A stretch of DNA of 64,000 nt from Didymodactylos carnosus. Its lineage: Eukaryota > Rotifera > Eurotatoria > Philodinida > Philodinidae. Location: the NCBI GenBank assembly GCA_905250885.1, contig CAJNOQ010000056.1, forward strand, positions 23,328-87,327, read 5' to 3'. Shown here piece after piece: positions 11,933 through 23,452 of this stretch. The first letter of the stretch is position 1. The number at the start of each line of letters is the position of its first letter. Below the pieces are notes generated by a model that made no database searches, had not been told where the DNA came from, and worked only from the letters and a program-made list of their open reading frames with translations. The position numbers and the translations under genes are program-made.

Positions 11933-14900
11933 ATGGCTAGTTTGAACGAGTGTATAGTCTGTTCACCTATTAAACAATGGACAGATATACTTCAATGGTC
12001 ATCCTTAAATTTAATGAAGCCTATATGTTGTAAATTATTTAAACGTCTGAATTCTTGTTCAAAGCGAAAAGTTTTATTTTGTCATGATATGAAAGGCGGT
12101 TATTTAGAAGATAAATATCGTCAAGGATGCTATTCATCTGATGCATATCGTTTTTATTTTTGGAGCATAATTGATATATTTTGTTATTTTTCACATGAAT
12201 TGGTCACAATTCCTCCTGTTGTCTGGATTGATTGTGCCCATCAAAATGGTGTCAAAGTATTAGGTAACAAGTAGTGTGTATCTCAGTTTTGCTTTTAACC
12301 ATTTGTGTTTTATTTTTTTTTACAGGTACATTTATAACAGAATGGGATCAGGGGATGTTGATTTGTCAAGAATTACTTGCATCTGATGAAATAATTAATC
12401 AAATTACTACGCAATTAGCCGAAATTATGTTCTTTTATAATTTTGATGGTTGGTTACTTAATATTGAAAATAAAATACCGGTAATTGATTTAAAAGACAC
12501 AGCCAGTTGATTCGTAATTTAACTGTAATGTTTATTGTTTTTAGTCTGGTGATATCAATCGACTATTATCCTTCGTTGAGAAACTTAAACAAGCTTGTGC
12601 AAGAAAAGATGCTAATAGCATTGTCTTATGGTATGATTCAGTAACAACTGATGGTGATTTAAAGTGGCAGAATGAATTGAATGCATTGAACAGGTATTCG
12701 TGCAATTGTACGGCCATTTTTCCCTATATACTTTTTTTCTGTTAGACCCTTTTTTGATGTGTGTGATGGCATCTTTTTGAATTATACATGGACTGAAGAT
12801 AACCTTAAAAGGTCAAAAGTGGAAGCAAATGAGCGTTATCTCGATGTATTTGTGGGAGTTGACGTGTGGGGACGAGGATGCTTAGGTAACGGGGGATTCA
12901 ATACTTGCGAGGTGAACATAGATAGTCCTAAGCGTACAAATATCTAAACAGGTCTTGTCGTTTTAGGCTATGTCCGTTGTTCAAAATACTGAATTGAGCA
13001 CGGCATTATTTGCTCCAGGATGGGTATATGAACACTTGGGTGGTGAAAATTTCAAGGAAAATGAAACAAAGTAAAGAATACAAAAGAAATAACATTCTAC
13101 CCAATTGCAATATATTTATCTGTTATAGATTTTGGAATTTATTGAAGCCTTATGTTAATGAATATTCATTACAAATACAATCGTTTTCGACAACATTTTC
13201 AGATGGTTCGGGACTTCAATTTTTTATACATGGCCAGGTAATAAGACTTGGCATCCACTTTCCAGATATACACAATCATTCTTTCTTCATCCATAGAAAT
13301 TTTCTACAAATATCTGGCATCATCTTGGTCTCCAACAGTACATGCCATACATTAATAGTCAAATTTCGATTTCACATGATGACGCCTATTTTGCTGGTTC
13401 ATGTCTGCTTTTCAAAGAAACTGGTTGTTTTAAGTAAGAGTCTCAATTTACTTTATTAAAAAGCGAGTAAAAGATGAACCAATTGTAATTATTTAGTCTG
13501 TTTAAATGCGTTTTGCCGATCGAATCAGAAATGGAAGTAGTCTATGTAAGTGTGGACTGTTCGTATCAGACATGATCAGAAAGTTAATTGATTTTATCCA
13601 TTTTTTCCAAGATTTTCAAAATACCAGAATCATTAACACTATCTGTTGCTCTTAAATTGAAACTAAATGATAATTCAATTTGCAGTCTTACAACTGATAA
13701 TGAAGATGATAATCACGTCAACAAACAAAATCTGTCACGGATTACAATTTCATCGAAAAAACAAAGTATTAACAAATGGGAAAGATGGTAAACCGATGAT
13801 ATTCTTTTTCTCTCCACTGTTTCCTCCATAGTAGGAAACCAATTTAGTTATAGCCTTCCTCCTGCTTTTATTTCCACTTGAAAATTGTATTTTGCCTTCT
13901 TGACATAGTCTCACAGTAAAAATAGTAAATGCACACACAGAATCACGGTTTGTTTAACGACTTTTGAAATTTGGGGTTAAAGTTTGAGAAAAATAAAAAT
14001 ACTACTCTCTAAAAAGCTTTTCGACCAGCTGTGTTTAACGTGATCAGTTCGTCCCTCGTCACCTCCTCTAATCTTGCCCACTATGCTCACTATCAAAATG
14101 TTCATCTATCTATTCTAATGGGTGCGTCATAATGAATGGACTTCTCCGGATTTTTAACGTATTTTTTTTCCTTTAAGGGTAGAGAGCTATTTCTTTTTTT
14201 ACCTGTGGTTCAGGAGATAATTCACAAAAATCTCTAGTTTCCACGGGAAACTCTAAATCTCTTTGCAGATGAGCACTTTTAATCAAAATAAATATGATAT
14301 CTGTAGTCAGTTCATCGAGGTGTATCGAACGATGTATAACTTAACCCTTGCCTGAACAAAAAAGAATCGGATAAAAGTTTTTTGGGCATTTTATATACCA
14401 AAACATTATCATTCCACAAATACTGTTGATTTTTTCTCAGGAGTTTTCATGTAAAATTCGATCAAAAAACATCAGTAACTGAAATATCATTGGATATTGG
14501 CCCTCATCCGTCGGATCAAATTCAACTCAAACTTGGCTTTGTATCAGTATGTATAATATCTTATTGCTTAATCGTAAAGTTCCCATAATCATATGGTGAC
14601 ATTAAAATAGTGTTGCATGACTGTGTCTGTAAACATTTTTTTAGATAAGACCAATTGTAAAAGAATCATCACTTAGTATTTATTCTCATACTCCGACACA
14701 ATTGATTCATTCCATAGAGCGATTAGAATTGAATTCGAGTACGATTGCACACACTGTACGATTTAACACTTCACAGTCATTATGCATACACAATACCGAT
14801 GAACGTCGAATTATCTATGTATTTCATCGTGATGAATTTGAACAATATACATTTATTGGTGCTACATATCAACCGTCTTTTGTCTTATATGAACTTTTAT

Positions 14901-15061
14901 CAGCACAAAACCAACCGAAAAGCGGCGAAATTGAAACATATCCGCAATATACATTATCATTTCGACAATATACTCACTTAACTTTGACACTGATCAATGA
15001 ACAAATCATTTTTCTACAAAAGTCACATAATTTCATCTGTGTTAAAGCTCTTTTAGAATAG
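11933..15061 (+). CDS. ENGASE: Cytosolic endo-beta-N-acetylglucosaminidase (GH85)
   Basis: Hydrolyses the chitobiose core of free N-glycans released from misfolded glycoproteins, in the cytosol. Eleven exons, all in phase: 11933-12263, 12326-12480, 12545-12693, 12746-12911, 12967-13070, 13129-13237, 13297-13433, 13497-13545, 13612-13787, 14441-14546 and 14645-15061, giving 632 residues. The N-terminal half follows GH85 closely: LFCHDMKGGYLED, then IDIFCYFSHELVTIPP, then GTFITEWDQG. The catalytic segment FDGWLLNIEN supplies the Asn156/Glu158 pair used in substrate-assisted catalysis. Further on are IVLWYDSVTTDGDLKWQNE, DGIFLNYTW, VGVDVWGRG and LFAPGWVYE, then a beta-rich C-terminal domain. No signal peptide, as expected for the cytosolic enzyme. 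Introns are about 50-65 bp except intron 9 (653 bp). The start Met lies only a few bases after a T-tract, so an upstream exon cannot be ruled out. Confidence 0.93.
13788..14440. other. Longest ENGase intron
   Basis: 653-bp intron with clear donor GTAAAC and acceptor TTCTCAG. I see no gene or obvious inverted repeat inside. Confidence 0.6.
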
Positions 15062-15151
15062 TGATTATATGTTGTTATTGACGTTGTTATTTTTAATACA
15101 AAGTTTTTTATATGCATAAATAGAGTGAAACTTATAAGAAATATATTTTAG

Positions 15152-15888
15152 ATGAACGTATCTGATTTAGAGATATGTAATTTAGCTTATGAGAAACAGT
15201 TTGATGTTTTGAAATTAAAAATTGAAGAAGATCCAAATTGTATTAAAAAGAAGGATCGTGTGCGTAAGTTTTTTTCTTTTCAATTTTGCAATTATTATGT
15301 TACTTTTTAATAGGATCGACGAACAATTTTACACTGGGCTTGTTCAAGCGGTGCAACAGATATTGTTGAATTTCTGTTAACAAAATATCGTTTACCCGTT
15401 GATGATGCCGATGAAGTAAGTCACAATATAGTTAATAAATAATTGTTAAGTCTGTACACTATTTTATAGACAGGATGGACACCGTTAATGATTGCTGTGT
15501 CTACTGGACGATTGGATATTGTTCGTATGTTACTAGAGAAAAATGTTGATGTTGATCAACAAAATGTTGCCGGTGCTCGTCCACTTCATTATGCTTGTTC
15601 AAAAAATTATTATGATGCACGTAACAATGTCGATCATATTTGATCAATTTTTATCTTAAACTGATAGTTATAGTTCATTTTTTCTTTTTGTTTTTTTTTC
15701 AGATTGCTAAGTTACTTCTTGAACATGGTGCTGATGTTAATGGTACTGACAAATATCAACAGACTCCGCTTGATCGTGCTTGTTCAAAACGAAATTTTAA
15801 AATAGTTGAACTACTGTTAAAAGATCCAAAATGTGATTTAAGTTTGCATAAAGAGTGTGAAAATGAAAATCATACACACATCAAATAA
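15152..15888 (+). CDS. Gankyrin/PSMD10-like ankyrin protein, C-terminally short
   Basis: Four exons: 15152-15259, 15314-15415, 15470-15616 and 15703-15888, about 180 residues. It begins MNVSDLEICNLAYEKQFD, matching the gankyrin N-terminus. Four ankyrin repeats follow: TILHWACSSGATDIVEFLL, TPLMIAVSTGRLDIVRMLL, RPLHYACSKNYYDIAKLLL and TPLDRACSKRNFKIVELLL. Gankyrin is an assembly chaperone of the 26S proteasome that binds the ATPase subunit Rpt3. The family is about 226 residues with two more repeats; here the frame stops after repeat four with a hydrophilic tail and I find no further exon. Intron 1 must start GTGCGT, and intron 3 must start GC (GCACGT), for phase and repeat length to fit. With a GT donor four bases on, the frame breaks. 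Identity as gankyrin is likely; another short ankyrin protein is possible. Confidence 0.75.
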
Positions 15889-16454
15889 TGGACATTTTAT
15901 ACATTTTTTATCTGTGTTGCGAGTACATTGATCGTCTTTTCTATAGAAAAATCAAGCTTGCTAATAAAAAATAAAAATAGTTGAACAGTACATGTATGCA
16001 ACAATTCGAAAATGTATAAAGTATACGAATAACATCATAATTTCAGATAAAATATGATGAGTTGACTAAGTTTCATGTGCTCATGATTTGTCAAAATATA
16101 AGATCAGATTATTCTGACGTTTGATACCATCCGGATGAATTTTCGATAAAGTTTTTGAATAAATTTGAAAGAATAAAGTTTTTTTTCATGATGCAGAAAG
16201 TGACTCAATGTTTACTAGTATTTCATCATAATCATCCGCTATACTTTCCACTATATTTTATGTGATCTACCATTACCAACGTATACAAATCTTGCTTTTC
16301 GTTCTAGAGACAGCTGAATGAATAAAAACATAAATCATCAACTATTTTACATTTTGTGATAAAATGGAAAAAACCTAATGAAAATCTGGTCTCATGTCCA
16401 GTGCTTTTGGATGAAATATTTTCATTTATGCAGATATATCGACTGTTGAACTAC
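15889..16454. other. 3' flank of the ankyrin gene
   Basis: AATAAA-type poly(A) signals occur around 15962-15975. No further coding exon for the missing ankyrin repeats is visible. Confidence 0.4.
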
Positions 16455-17228
16455 TCACGAAAACAAATTTTTAAGAGGAAAAAGTTGAATATAAAGACGA
16501 AAACTATATTATTTCAGCAATTACAACTCTTGACATACACTTTGGTAAACAGAGATTTTTATATAATCCGACTTCATCTTGATAAGTTGATCTGAAAAGC
16601 GTAGAAAATTGAATAAGATAGACTTTATTTCTAAATTCTCAGGAGAAAACTTTGATGTCTTTTAAATCGACGTTCCTAGATAGTCGAGATTATATTATAT
16701 TCAACAAGTCCATTTGGAATTATTCTCTTATTTGAAATATGTTATAGAACAGCTTTTTCTCCATAAAATACCTCGAGCGTTTCGATTGTCAAATTATGCA
16801 CGTACGTCGTGACTGCTTGAACGATAAGGAATTAAGCCTTGAAAATAATTGATCTAAAATAGAATCTTCTGCTCTAAAATTCTAGATAAACGAAAAACAT
16901 TCGAGAGTAAGAAAAAGAAGGCCAAAATATCACAATCAAACACAAGTGACACATAGAAGTGTCTGAATAAAAATTAGGTCAGAGTCATGTGACAAGTAGA
17001 ATTTTCACTTGAATATATGTGCGTTTGATTCAATATTTCCACATATTGTTTGACTTTTTAAAGAATTATAACATCAAATATTTTGGGTCAAGTTATTAAG
17101 ATGGAATCAAATTACGGAAAATCTTTTTTTTACTAAAATATATGTCAAGAGTTCAACTATGGAATGGTATAGTTTTCGTCTTTACATTCAACTTTTTCTC
17201 TTAAAAGTTTGTTTTTGATCAGTAATTT
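16455..17228. repeat. Inverted-repeat element, about 135-bp arms
   Basis: Left arm about 16455-16592 and right arm about 17088-17228 are inverted copies at roughly 75-80 percent identity, sharing AAAGTTGAAT followed by AAAGACGAAAACTAT, and ACTCTTGACATA. The 500-bp middle has no gene. A non-autonomous DNA transposon or foldback element is likely; ends and target duplication are not resolved. The frame at 16356-16595 lies in one arm and is not a gene. Confidence 0.65.
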
Positions 17229-17530
17229 AGCGATATAAATAAGTGAAGGTTTTTATTATTTTTTTAATCAGATAAGAGCCAAATATAGTTCAATGTTAAA
17301 ATCATTTGTATGTAGACAGAGTACCAGGTTTGGGTTATTCAATGATATAAATCCAAGCGTTCTAGCTTGTCCAGGTTTTTGTAAAGAGATGGAACAGAAA
17401 ATGACACACCATAGATAGACTAAGAGTTTTTCTTAAGATCCCTTAAGCCTTTTTAACATGAATTTTTCTATCAGTAGCACCAGTCTAAAAGCTCGATGAC
17501 TTGAAATTACATTGGTCCCATCTTCTCAAT

Positions 17531-17891
17531 TAGAGATGTGTACGGGTACCATTTTCGTACGCGTACCCGCCCCGCCCCGACAACTTTGTACCCGTACCCA
17601 ACTTATGCCTAAAAATTTTCTACTTTTTGTTTTTCATCTAAAACCTTTTGTTTTTCGGCTGAAGATGTCAAATTATCATTACGTTCTTAAGTAATTCTTT
17701 TTTAAACCTTCATGTATTTTAGCTAAACTCCTGTATTTTTTCATTAAAATTTTGTGGATTTTCCACTAGAACCTTCCGGTTTTCGGGTAAATTATAAATA
17801 ATAGAACCCGTACCCGATAACTTCATACCCGTACCCAACCTTCGAGTTGGATCGGATCGGATACGGGTACGGATCGGGTTGCACATCTCTA
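17531..17891. mobile_element. hAT-type MITE (361 bp)
   Basis: Terminal inverted repeats TAGAGATGTG and CACATCTCTA, flanked by imperfect 8-bp direct repeats (TTCTCAAT left, GTCCCAAT right, 6 of 8 matching). The inside is dominated by CCCGTACCC-type repeats in both orientations and is much richer in G and C than its surroundings. An 8-bp duplication with YAGAGATG-like ends is typical of the hAT superfamily. No transposase is present. A relative with similar ends sits in the Argonaute gene at 60456-61023. Confidence 0.75.
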
Positions 17892-18289
17892 GTCCCAATC
17901 GTATCGAACAATAAAAAGAAGCAATAAATAAAGCGTTTTCAACGCAGTATTCTCAATGTCTTGTACTGAAAATGTTAGTCTCTGTATTCATACTAAAAAA
18001 TATAATAAAATAAGATAAAATTATAAATAAAAATTTCAGTTGAACAAACAGTACTGTGTAAAATCTCTATAATTATGCTGTATTTGTTAATGATAAGACA
18101 AGGTAAATTATTGGAAACTTCAGGGTTCTTTGTTTTGTAGTTTAGAAAGGTCTCTACTATAGAACAAGAAAAAAAATAATACTGTTAAATAATTTATGGC
18201 ATGATGATACCATATTTTTAGAGCATATTTAGAAAAGTGCCTATTTCCAAATGTGATCTGCGGTAATGTTAGTTTTTTAGATTTTCTTA
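17892..18289. other. Spacer downstream of the minus-strand hypothetical gene
   Basis: About 400 bp of AT-rich DNA. Probable 3' flank of the gene ending at 18290. Nothing else seen. Confidence 0.4.
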
Positions 18290-19210
18290 TTAGTGTTGAT
18301 AATTTTTCTGTTTTTTGGTTGTAATTGATATTCTTAATCGTTCGGCATATTCACATGCCCATGCACTTATTCGTTTTGATGATTGATTAACAATTTGTTC
18401 AATATCTTTTCGTGAATAAAATGTTAATAATTTGTCGTCATCAAATAAAAATTCTTGCATTTCCCATGGAAATGGCATTGTTTGCGTTTGATCGACAGCA
18501 TGTCGTGTACACCAAAGTAAAAGTGTTGATAATAAACGAATATTATTCCATTGTCGTTTTGTTATTGTTCCTCTCAATAAACGATATTTGACAGGTTTAT
18601 AAAGTAAAGTTTTAATTAAACTACGAAAAAAAAATGCTGATATAATCAAATATTTTGCTTTAAAATGATCAATGACACCATCTATTCTTCTTGTAGTATC
18701 ATCATTTACTGCTAACATTCGTTTTTCGACGATCCAAAAATAATTTGTTGGATAATCGTCAAATTTACACATTAATAGATATTTTAATACTGATTCATCA
18801 CTGGATGTTCCTAAAATACCTGTTACAGGCATAAATTCAGTTATATTATCAATAATAGTTTTTAAAGCTTTAACAATTGTTTCTGTACCAAAATATTTGT
18901 AATCATGATGTGAAAGAATTATTTCACTTAAATCAAGATTAAAATAAATAATATCTGTAAGAGCTAAATGTATACGCGATTGTGGTTCCAAATAGACACG
19001 ATGAATTGCAGTTAATAATTCTAAAAATCTTAAACGTGTATAATCTTTTGAATAGTCATGTTTTGGTGATTGTCGAGCTATATTAAGATTATGTTTTAAA
19101 AAATAATAAAATATGAGAACAAAAGCAACAGCTTTCCAACGACGACGAAGATAAAGTTTTCGTTGAATACGATGTTTTTTTATTTTATAACGATCATATG
19201 CACTTTGTAA
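18290..19210 (-). CDS. Uncharacterised protein, 5' end unresolved
   Basis: A continuous minus-strand frame of 306 codons. It has no Met for its first ~100 codons and an in-frame stop just upstream of 19210, so it must be joined to an upstream exon. Features: a basic stretch (KKHRIQRKLYLRRRWK) followed by a hydrophobic segment (AVAFVLIFYYFL) that could be membrane-anchored, then RFLELLTAIHRVYL, a second hydrophobic patch (YLIISAFFFRSLIKTLL) and RISAWACEYAERLRIS at the end. Codon use is regular, so it looks like a genuine gene. I do not recognise the family. The nearest upstream coding frame is 19298-19807 on the same strand. Confidence 0.55.
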   Translation of the reverse strand, partial: LQSAYDRYKIKKHRIQRKLYLRRRWKAVAFVLIFYYFLKHNLNIARQSPKHDYSKDYTRLRFLELLTAIHRVYLEPQSRIHLALTDIIYFNLDLSEIILSHHDYKYFGTETIVKALKTIIDNITEFMPVTGILGTSSDESVLKYLLMCKFDDYPTNYFWIVEKRMLAVNDDTTRRIDGVIDHFKAKYLIISAFFFRSLIKTLLYKPVKYRLLRGTITKRQWNNIRLLSTLLLWCTRHAVDQTQTMPFPWEMQEFLFDDDKLLTFYSRKDIEQIVNQSSKRISAWACEYAERLRISITTKKQKNYQH

Positions 19211-19297
19211 CTCCCAATTGAATTAATCATAAATAATAGTCATCTAAAACACAGAGAAATATTATCATTATAGAAGATATTAAATAAATGATGTAGT

Positions 19298-19807
19298 TTA
19301 TGAATGATCTGTATATTGCTTTGCATTTGTAAAAAATGGTAAAAAGTCTTCATTATCAAAATTGAGATTATATTGACGACGATGATAATCACATAAATCG
19401 CATGAACGATGAGTAGTAATTTTAGGTAAATCTAATCCAAATATGCTTAATTGACGTTTTAAACTTGGATTTGTTGAAATTGTTGGCAATGTTGTCCAGT
19501 TTTTTATTGCTGTATGCGGTCTCAACGATGGTAAAGGTGTGATACATTTTCTATAATAATGTGGATTTTGATGTTGATCATATGTATGATAAAACCGATA
19601 GTTTGTATTTCCATATGTTGGTAATACGTTGATATTTCGATATTTTGTTGATGAATTAATAAAGATATCAGATGGTAGAATATTGTTACGAGCTATATGT
19701 CTTGATAATATACCACGATAGGCTAATGCTTCAATAAGTTCATCAACATCATAGGAATAGAGACGCTCCGTAATGGAGCCAACGACAGGTTGTTGATTGT
19801 AATACAT
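19298..19807 (-). CDS. Uncharacterised 169-aa protein or first exon of the next gene
   Basis: Intact frame from ATG at 19807 (MYYNQQPVVGSITERLYSY) with DVDELIEALAYRGILSRHI, many Tyr, Asn and His residues and a Cys pair near the C-terminus (SCDLCDYHRRQ). It may be a separate gene. Alternatively a GC donor (GCAAAG) near its end could splice in phase to the frame beginning at 19210, making one protein of about 465 residues. No GT donor fits. Function unknown. Confidence 0.5.
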   Translation of the reverse strand: MYYNQQPVVGSITERLYSYDVDELIEALAYRGILSRHIARNNILPSDIFINSSTKYRNINVLPTYGNTNYRFYHTYDQHQNPHYYRKCITPLPSLRPHTAIKNWTTLPTISTNPSLKRQLSIFGLDLPKITTHRSCDLCDYHRRQYNLNFDNEDFLPFFTNAKQYTDHS

Positions 19808-22800
19808 TTATTAAATGATTAAATGTATTCACTTAAATTTTATACAGTAGCAAATAAATATTTTTATATATTTTTTTAATATATTGTGACACAGCGTGTC
19901 TGATAGAAAAACTCAACGGGACATATATTCGTTATAAACTGTTGTTATTTTTAAATTGTTAGCAAAGAATGGTTCATCGGTAAAAATATATTTTTATGTT
20001 GTTAATCGAAAATAAAAATGTATATTTGTTAAGTTTGTCAAATAACATTGAATTTTCTCTTGAAAATCACAAAATTTCTATCCTTTATCCTTCTAGTTTT
20101 TGAAACTTTTTTAACATGTAATCGTATCTGTTTTCGTGTATTATTCTACTGTAATCGGAGAGTTACACATCTATACTGTTTGTGAAATTTCGTCCACTTG
20201 TATCTCTTATCGTTTTATACTATATTCATTAAGAGATTTGATCTGATATACGATTACCACTGTTGTCAGAAAGTTCTTAAGTTCGCTGTAAGAGACAAGA
20301 AAAATAAATAGTTAAGAACAAATTTATAAATACAGCTGAAGCTTATCTAGAGAGCTCTTCGCTGCAAACAATCTTAATTAAATAAAGATATATTTGAGTT
20401 AGTGTATGTATCTGCTGCTCAAGAAAATTTTTACATATTTCCTGGAACATTTTTCAACACACGAAAAAACATATGATTATCTAAAAAACTTCAGAATTTT
20501 TCACAATTGAGTCGAGTCTTTTGAACAAACTACATTACCATGTGGAAAAAATATTCTTTTTAAAACGAGACGTTACCCAGAACAGTGCGATCTTTTTCCG
20601 TTAAATTATTGCTGATTTACTGTGCTTTTCTTGATGAAGTACAATGGGTATACCATTTCAGATAGGAGTGCGTAGTACTTTAAACAATTTTCCGCTTTGC
20701 TAATCATAGAACGATAATGTTTTGACCCGTAGGAGAAAAGAAAACGATGTAGAATGTTCAGAATACATTTCTAAACTAGGCTTAAGTTTTTATACAAAAA
20801 TGTTTTTTTAGAGATTTTCACACCTTTTTTTTAACTTTAAAAAACAATAAACAATTAAGAAAAAGGTAGAAATGAAATGAATGTCCACTATCTGCATTCG
20901 ATGTAACGGAGTGTTTTGCTTTAATTTAAAATCATGACAACATTTCGAATTTTTTGAACAGTTACCGATAGAGGACTGACAATTATTTTACAAGCATTAT
21001 TTCATTTTGTGTATTGTTGTTGAAATTAATGTCAAAATTAGATGGAATAAAATTAAAAACATTTTCTTGCTGATAAGATTTTCCTATAGTACATGGACTC
21101 AGTTAAATGAGCAAAATTAAAAGTATTCTCGGTAAAAGTATTTCGATTCTTAAACCAAACATCTGAAATGTTCATCGTTTTTGTTACTTGTCCTATAACT
21201 CGAGAGCATTGGTCGCTATCATTATGGTAAAATGAAGTATTAAAAGTAGTTTTTCTGGCGTAGAATTTAAAAACCAATGAGAGCTCCTGACGCGATAATG
21301 TCTTGAATTTTATAGCAAAAAAACGTTTGTAGTTCGGTCATAATGAGAGTGATCAACGTTCACAATTATAGGACGACTAATGAAATTATGGTGAAACTGC
21401 GCACGACTGTGCTTATTTGCTTACTTCAATTATAATTTCGGTTATTCAGAATAACATTGTACACGAGATATTTTCTTGCAATTATAATATTTGGTTAAAC
21501 TAATTTTCATCTTATCGATTTTTAGCTTTTAGAATTACTCTCGTTTCTACCAAGTGTGAATGAAACACTAACACATCAATTGTTAAATAAAACTATGATT
21601 AATTAATTTCCATTTCACAATAAATCGCTACAACAGCACGAGATATGTTATTTTTTACTCATTTTCACACTACTCTCATCTTCTCTATCATAAAGGGTGA
21701 TGGATGCATTCTTGATGCAGGGTTGCCAAGTACAAAAATTCCAATATGAGACAGATTAATCTAATATGAGAGACCATTAGAAAAGCTTATTTTACAGTAG
21801 CTTTATAATGTTAAAGGATCTGCACATGAAAACAGGGATAAAAAGAGTATTCATGTATACATGCAATCGGTTTGATGATGATATGAGGAATGAAGCCTGT
21901 CTCACAACTGATGGGAAAACGAAAAGGAAAAGCACGACCAAATAAAGTAAAATTAGAGAAGAAAACGAGATTGAAAAGTGAGACTCGATCTCTTTTTCTG
22001 CATTTGGTGCAGGGATCTCAGATCTTCTGATTTTGGTAGAAAAATTCTGATTTTTGGAACTTGTTCAAAACTCTATTGATTTTCTTGCTTTGGATCTGGT
22101 ATCCCTGATCTAGTGTTATGTGGTTATTTTTTATCTATAATGCAAACACAAGGTTCTGAAAAAGATTTGCAATCAAGATAGGTTTTCCCAAAAGAAACAT
22201 AAGATCATATAGAATAAACGATCACATCGTGCATAGCATCTTTTTTTCGGGATCTTTTAAAACCGTGTCCGATATTACGTGTCATTTTTGAATTTTTGTC
22301 ACAAGTTTTCACAGGTGGAAAATGAAAAACTGGCTTTGTAAGATCAAACAACATCACAGGTGGCTTCCAAAGTGAGTGTGAGCTTTCGTTAATATTTAAG
22401 AAGTCTCCCTTTTCAAACGTAACCAAAAATTTTCATACAATAACGTTCTCAAATTAACGATAATCTTTCTTTGTACTTTTTTCGATCGCTTGATCTTTTC
22501 TTCTAATATTATGATTTATCTCAATCTCTTTCAATAATCACAATGCCTTTCCAATAGCCTTTTGGGATCACTATCTCCATGAATCGGTTAGTGAAGTAAT
22601 GTAACATTAAAAAATTTACCGACCAAATTAACCAACGCTAGTACAGTTTGAATAATTGAGTTATACTGAACTGTTGCTGTGAAGCAAACCAACTTGACTG
22701 CAGAATCAGTTTTGTTTTATTTTAATACCTATTTTTCAAAAATAAAAATATCCTCCATAAAGAGAAATGAAAATAGACCAAAATTTAGTAGAAAAATACA

Positions 22801-23452
22801 GAGTTGGTTGCTTTCGCACATACGACAAGATCAGATAGTCTTTTATTCTGAGAAGGGTGTTACGTAGTGTAACGTAGTTATGACCTTAGTGATCAGTTTG
22901 ATATCCTTCTTTCTCTGGAAGAATCAGAATAAAGCTATCAAAAAACAAAATATAATACTCTTCATTCAATGAATAATTATGTCTTAAGCCGTTCTATTCT
23001 AATGTACCATGATAATATTGCCTAATCAATATATTATAATGGATTTGTTAGAAAAAAAATTGAGTCTTATATGTATATATGTATAGAACTGCAAGGATTA
23101 AATTATTAGAGAAAATATAATAACTTTCACAGCGAACAATTCCCATGGGATTAATCATTTATATTGGCTATATAGCCGTCTGTTTAAAAGATTCATTGAT
23201 AAAATATAAATAAAGCGATAAATACAAATCATCAGCGGTGTGAAAAACTAAGATCCATAGTCAAAAATAATACCAAAAACTAAAAATACCCTTGAATTCA
23301 TGATCATCAGCGTGTGTGAAAGGAATTGACTAGATAAATTCAGATATACTTATCAAAATTTTAACAATATTTCAAGTGGTAAATTAGATGCGTTTCATTT
23401 GACTCTCACATAGAAACTAAAATTATATACAACGTCCATTAAGTGTATATAT
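19808..23452. other. Gene-poor spacer
   Basis: About 3.6 kb of AT-rich DNA between two minus-strand genes. Reading frames of 60-75 codons (near 21053-21277, 22205-22426 and 22679-22867) lack recognisable motifs and are probably chance. No clear repeat structure was recognised. Confidence 0.4.

Noticed and set aside
13010-13459. 149-codon single-exon gene
   Set aside because: Formed by read-through of ENGase exons and introns in changing frames; the spliced ENGase model explains the sequence.
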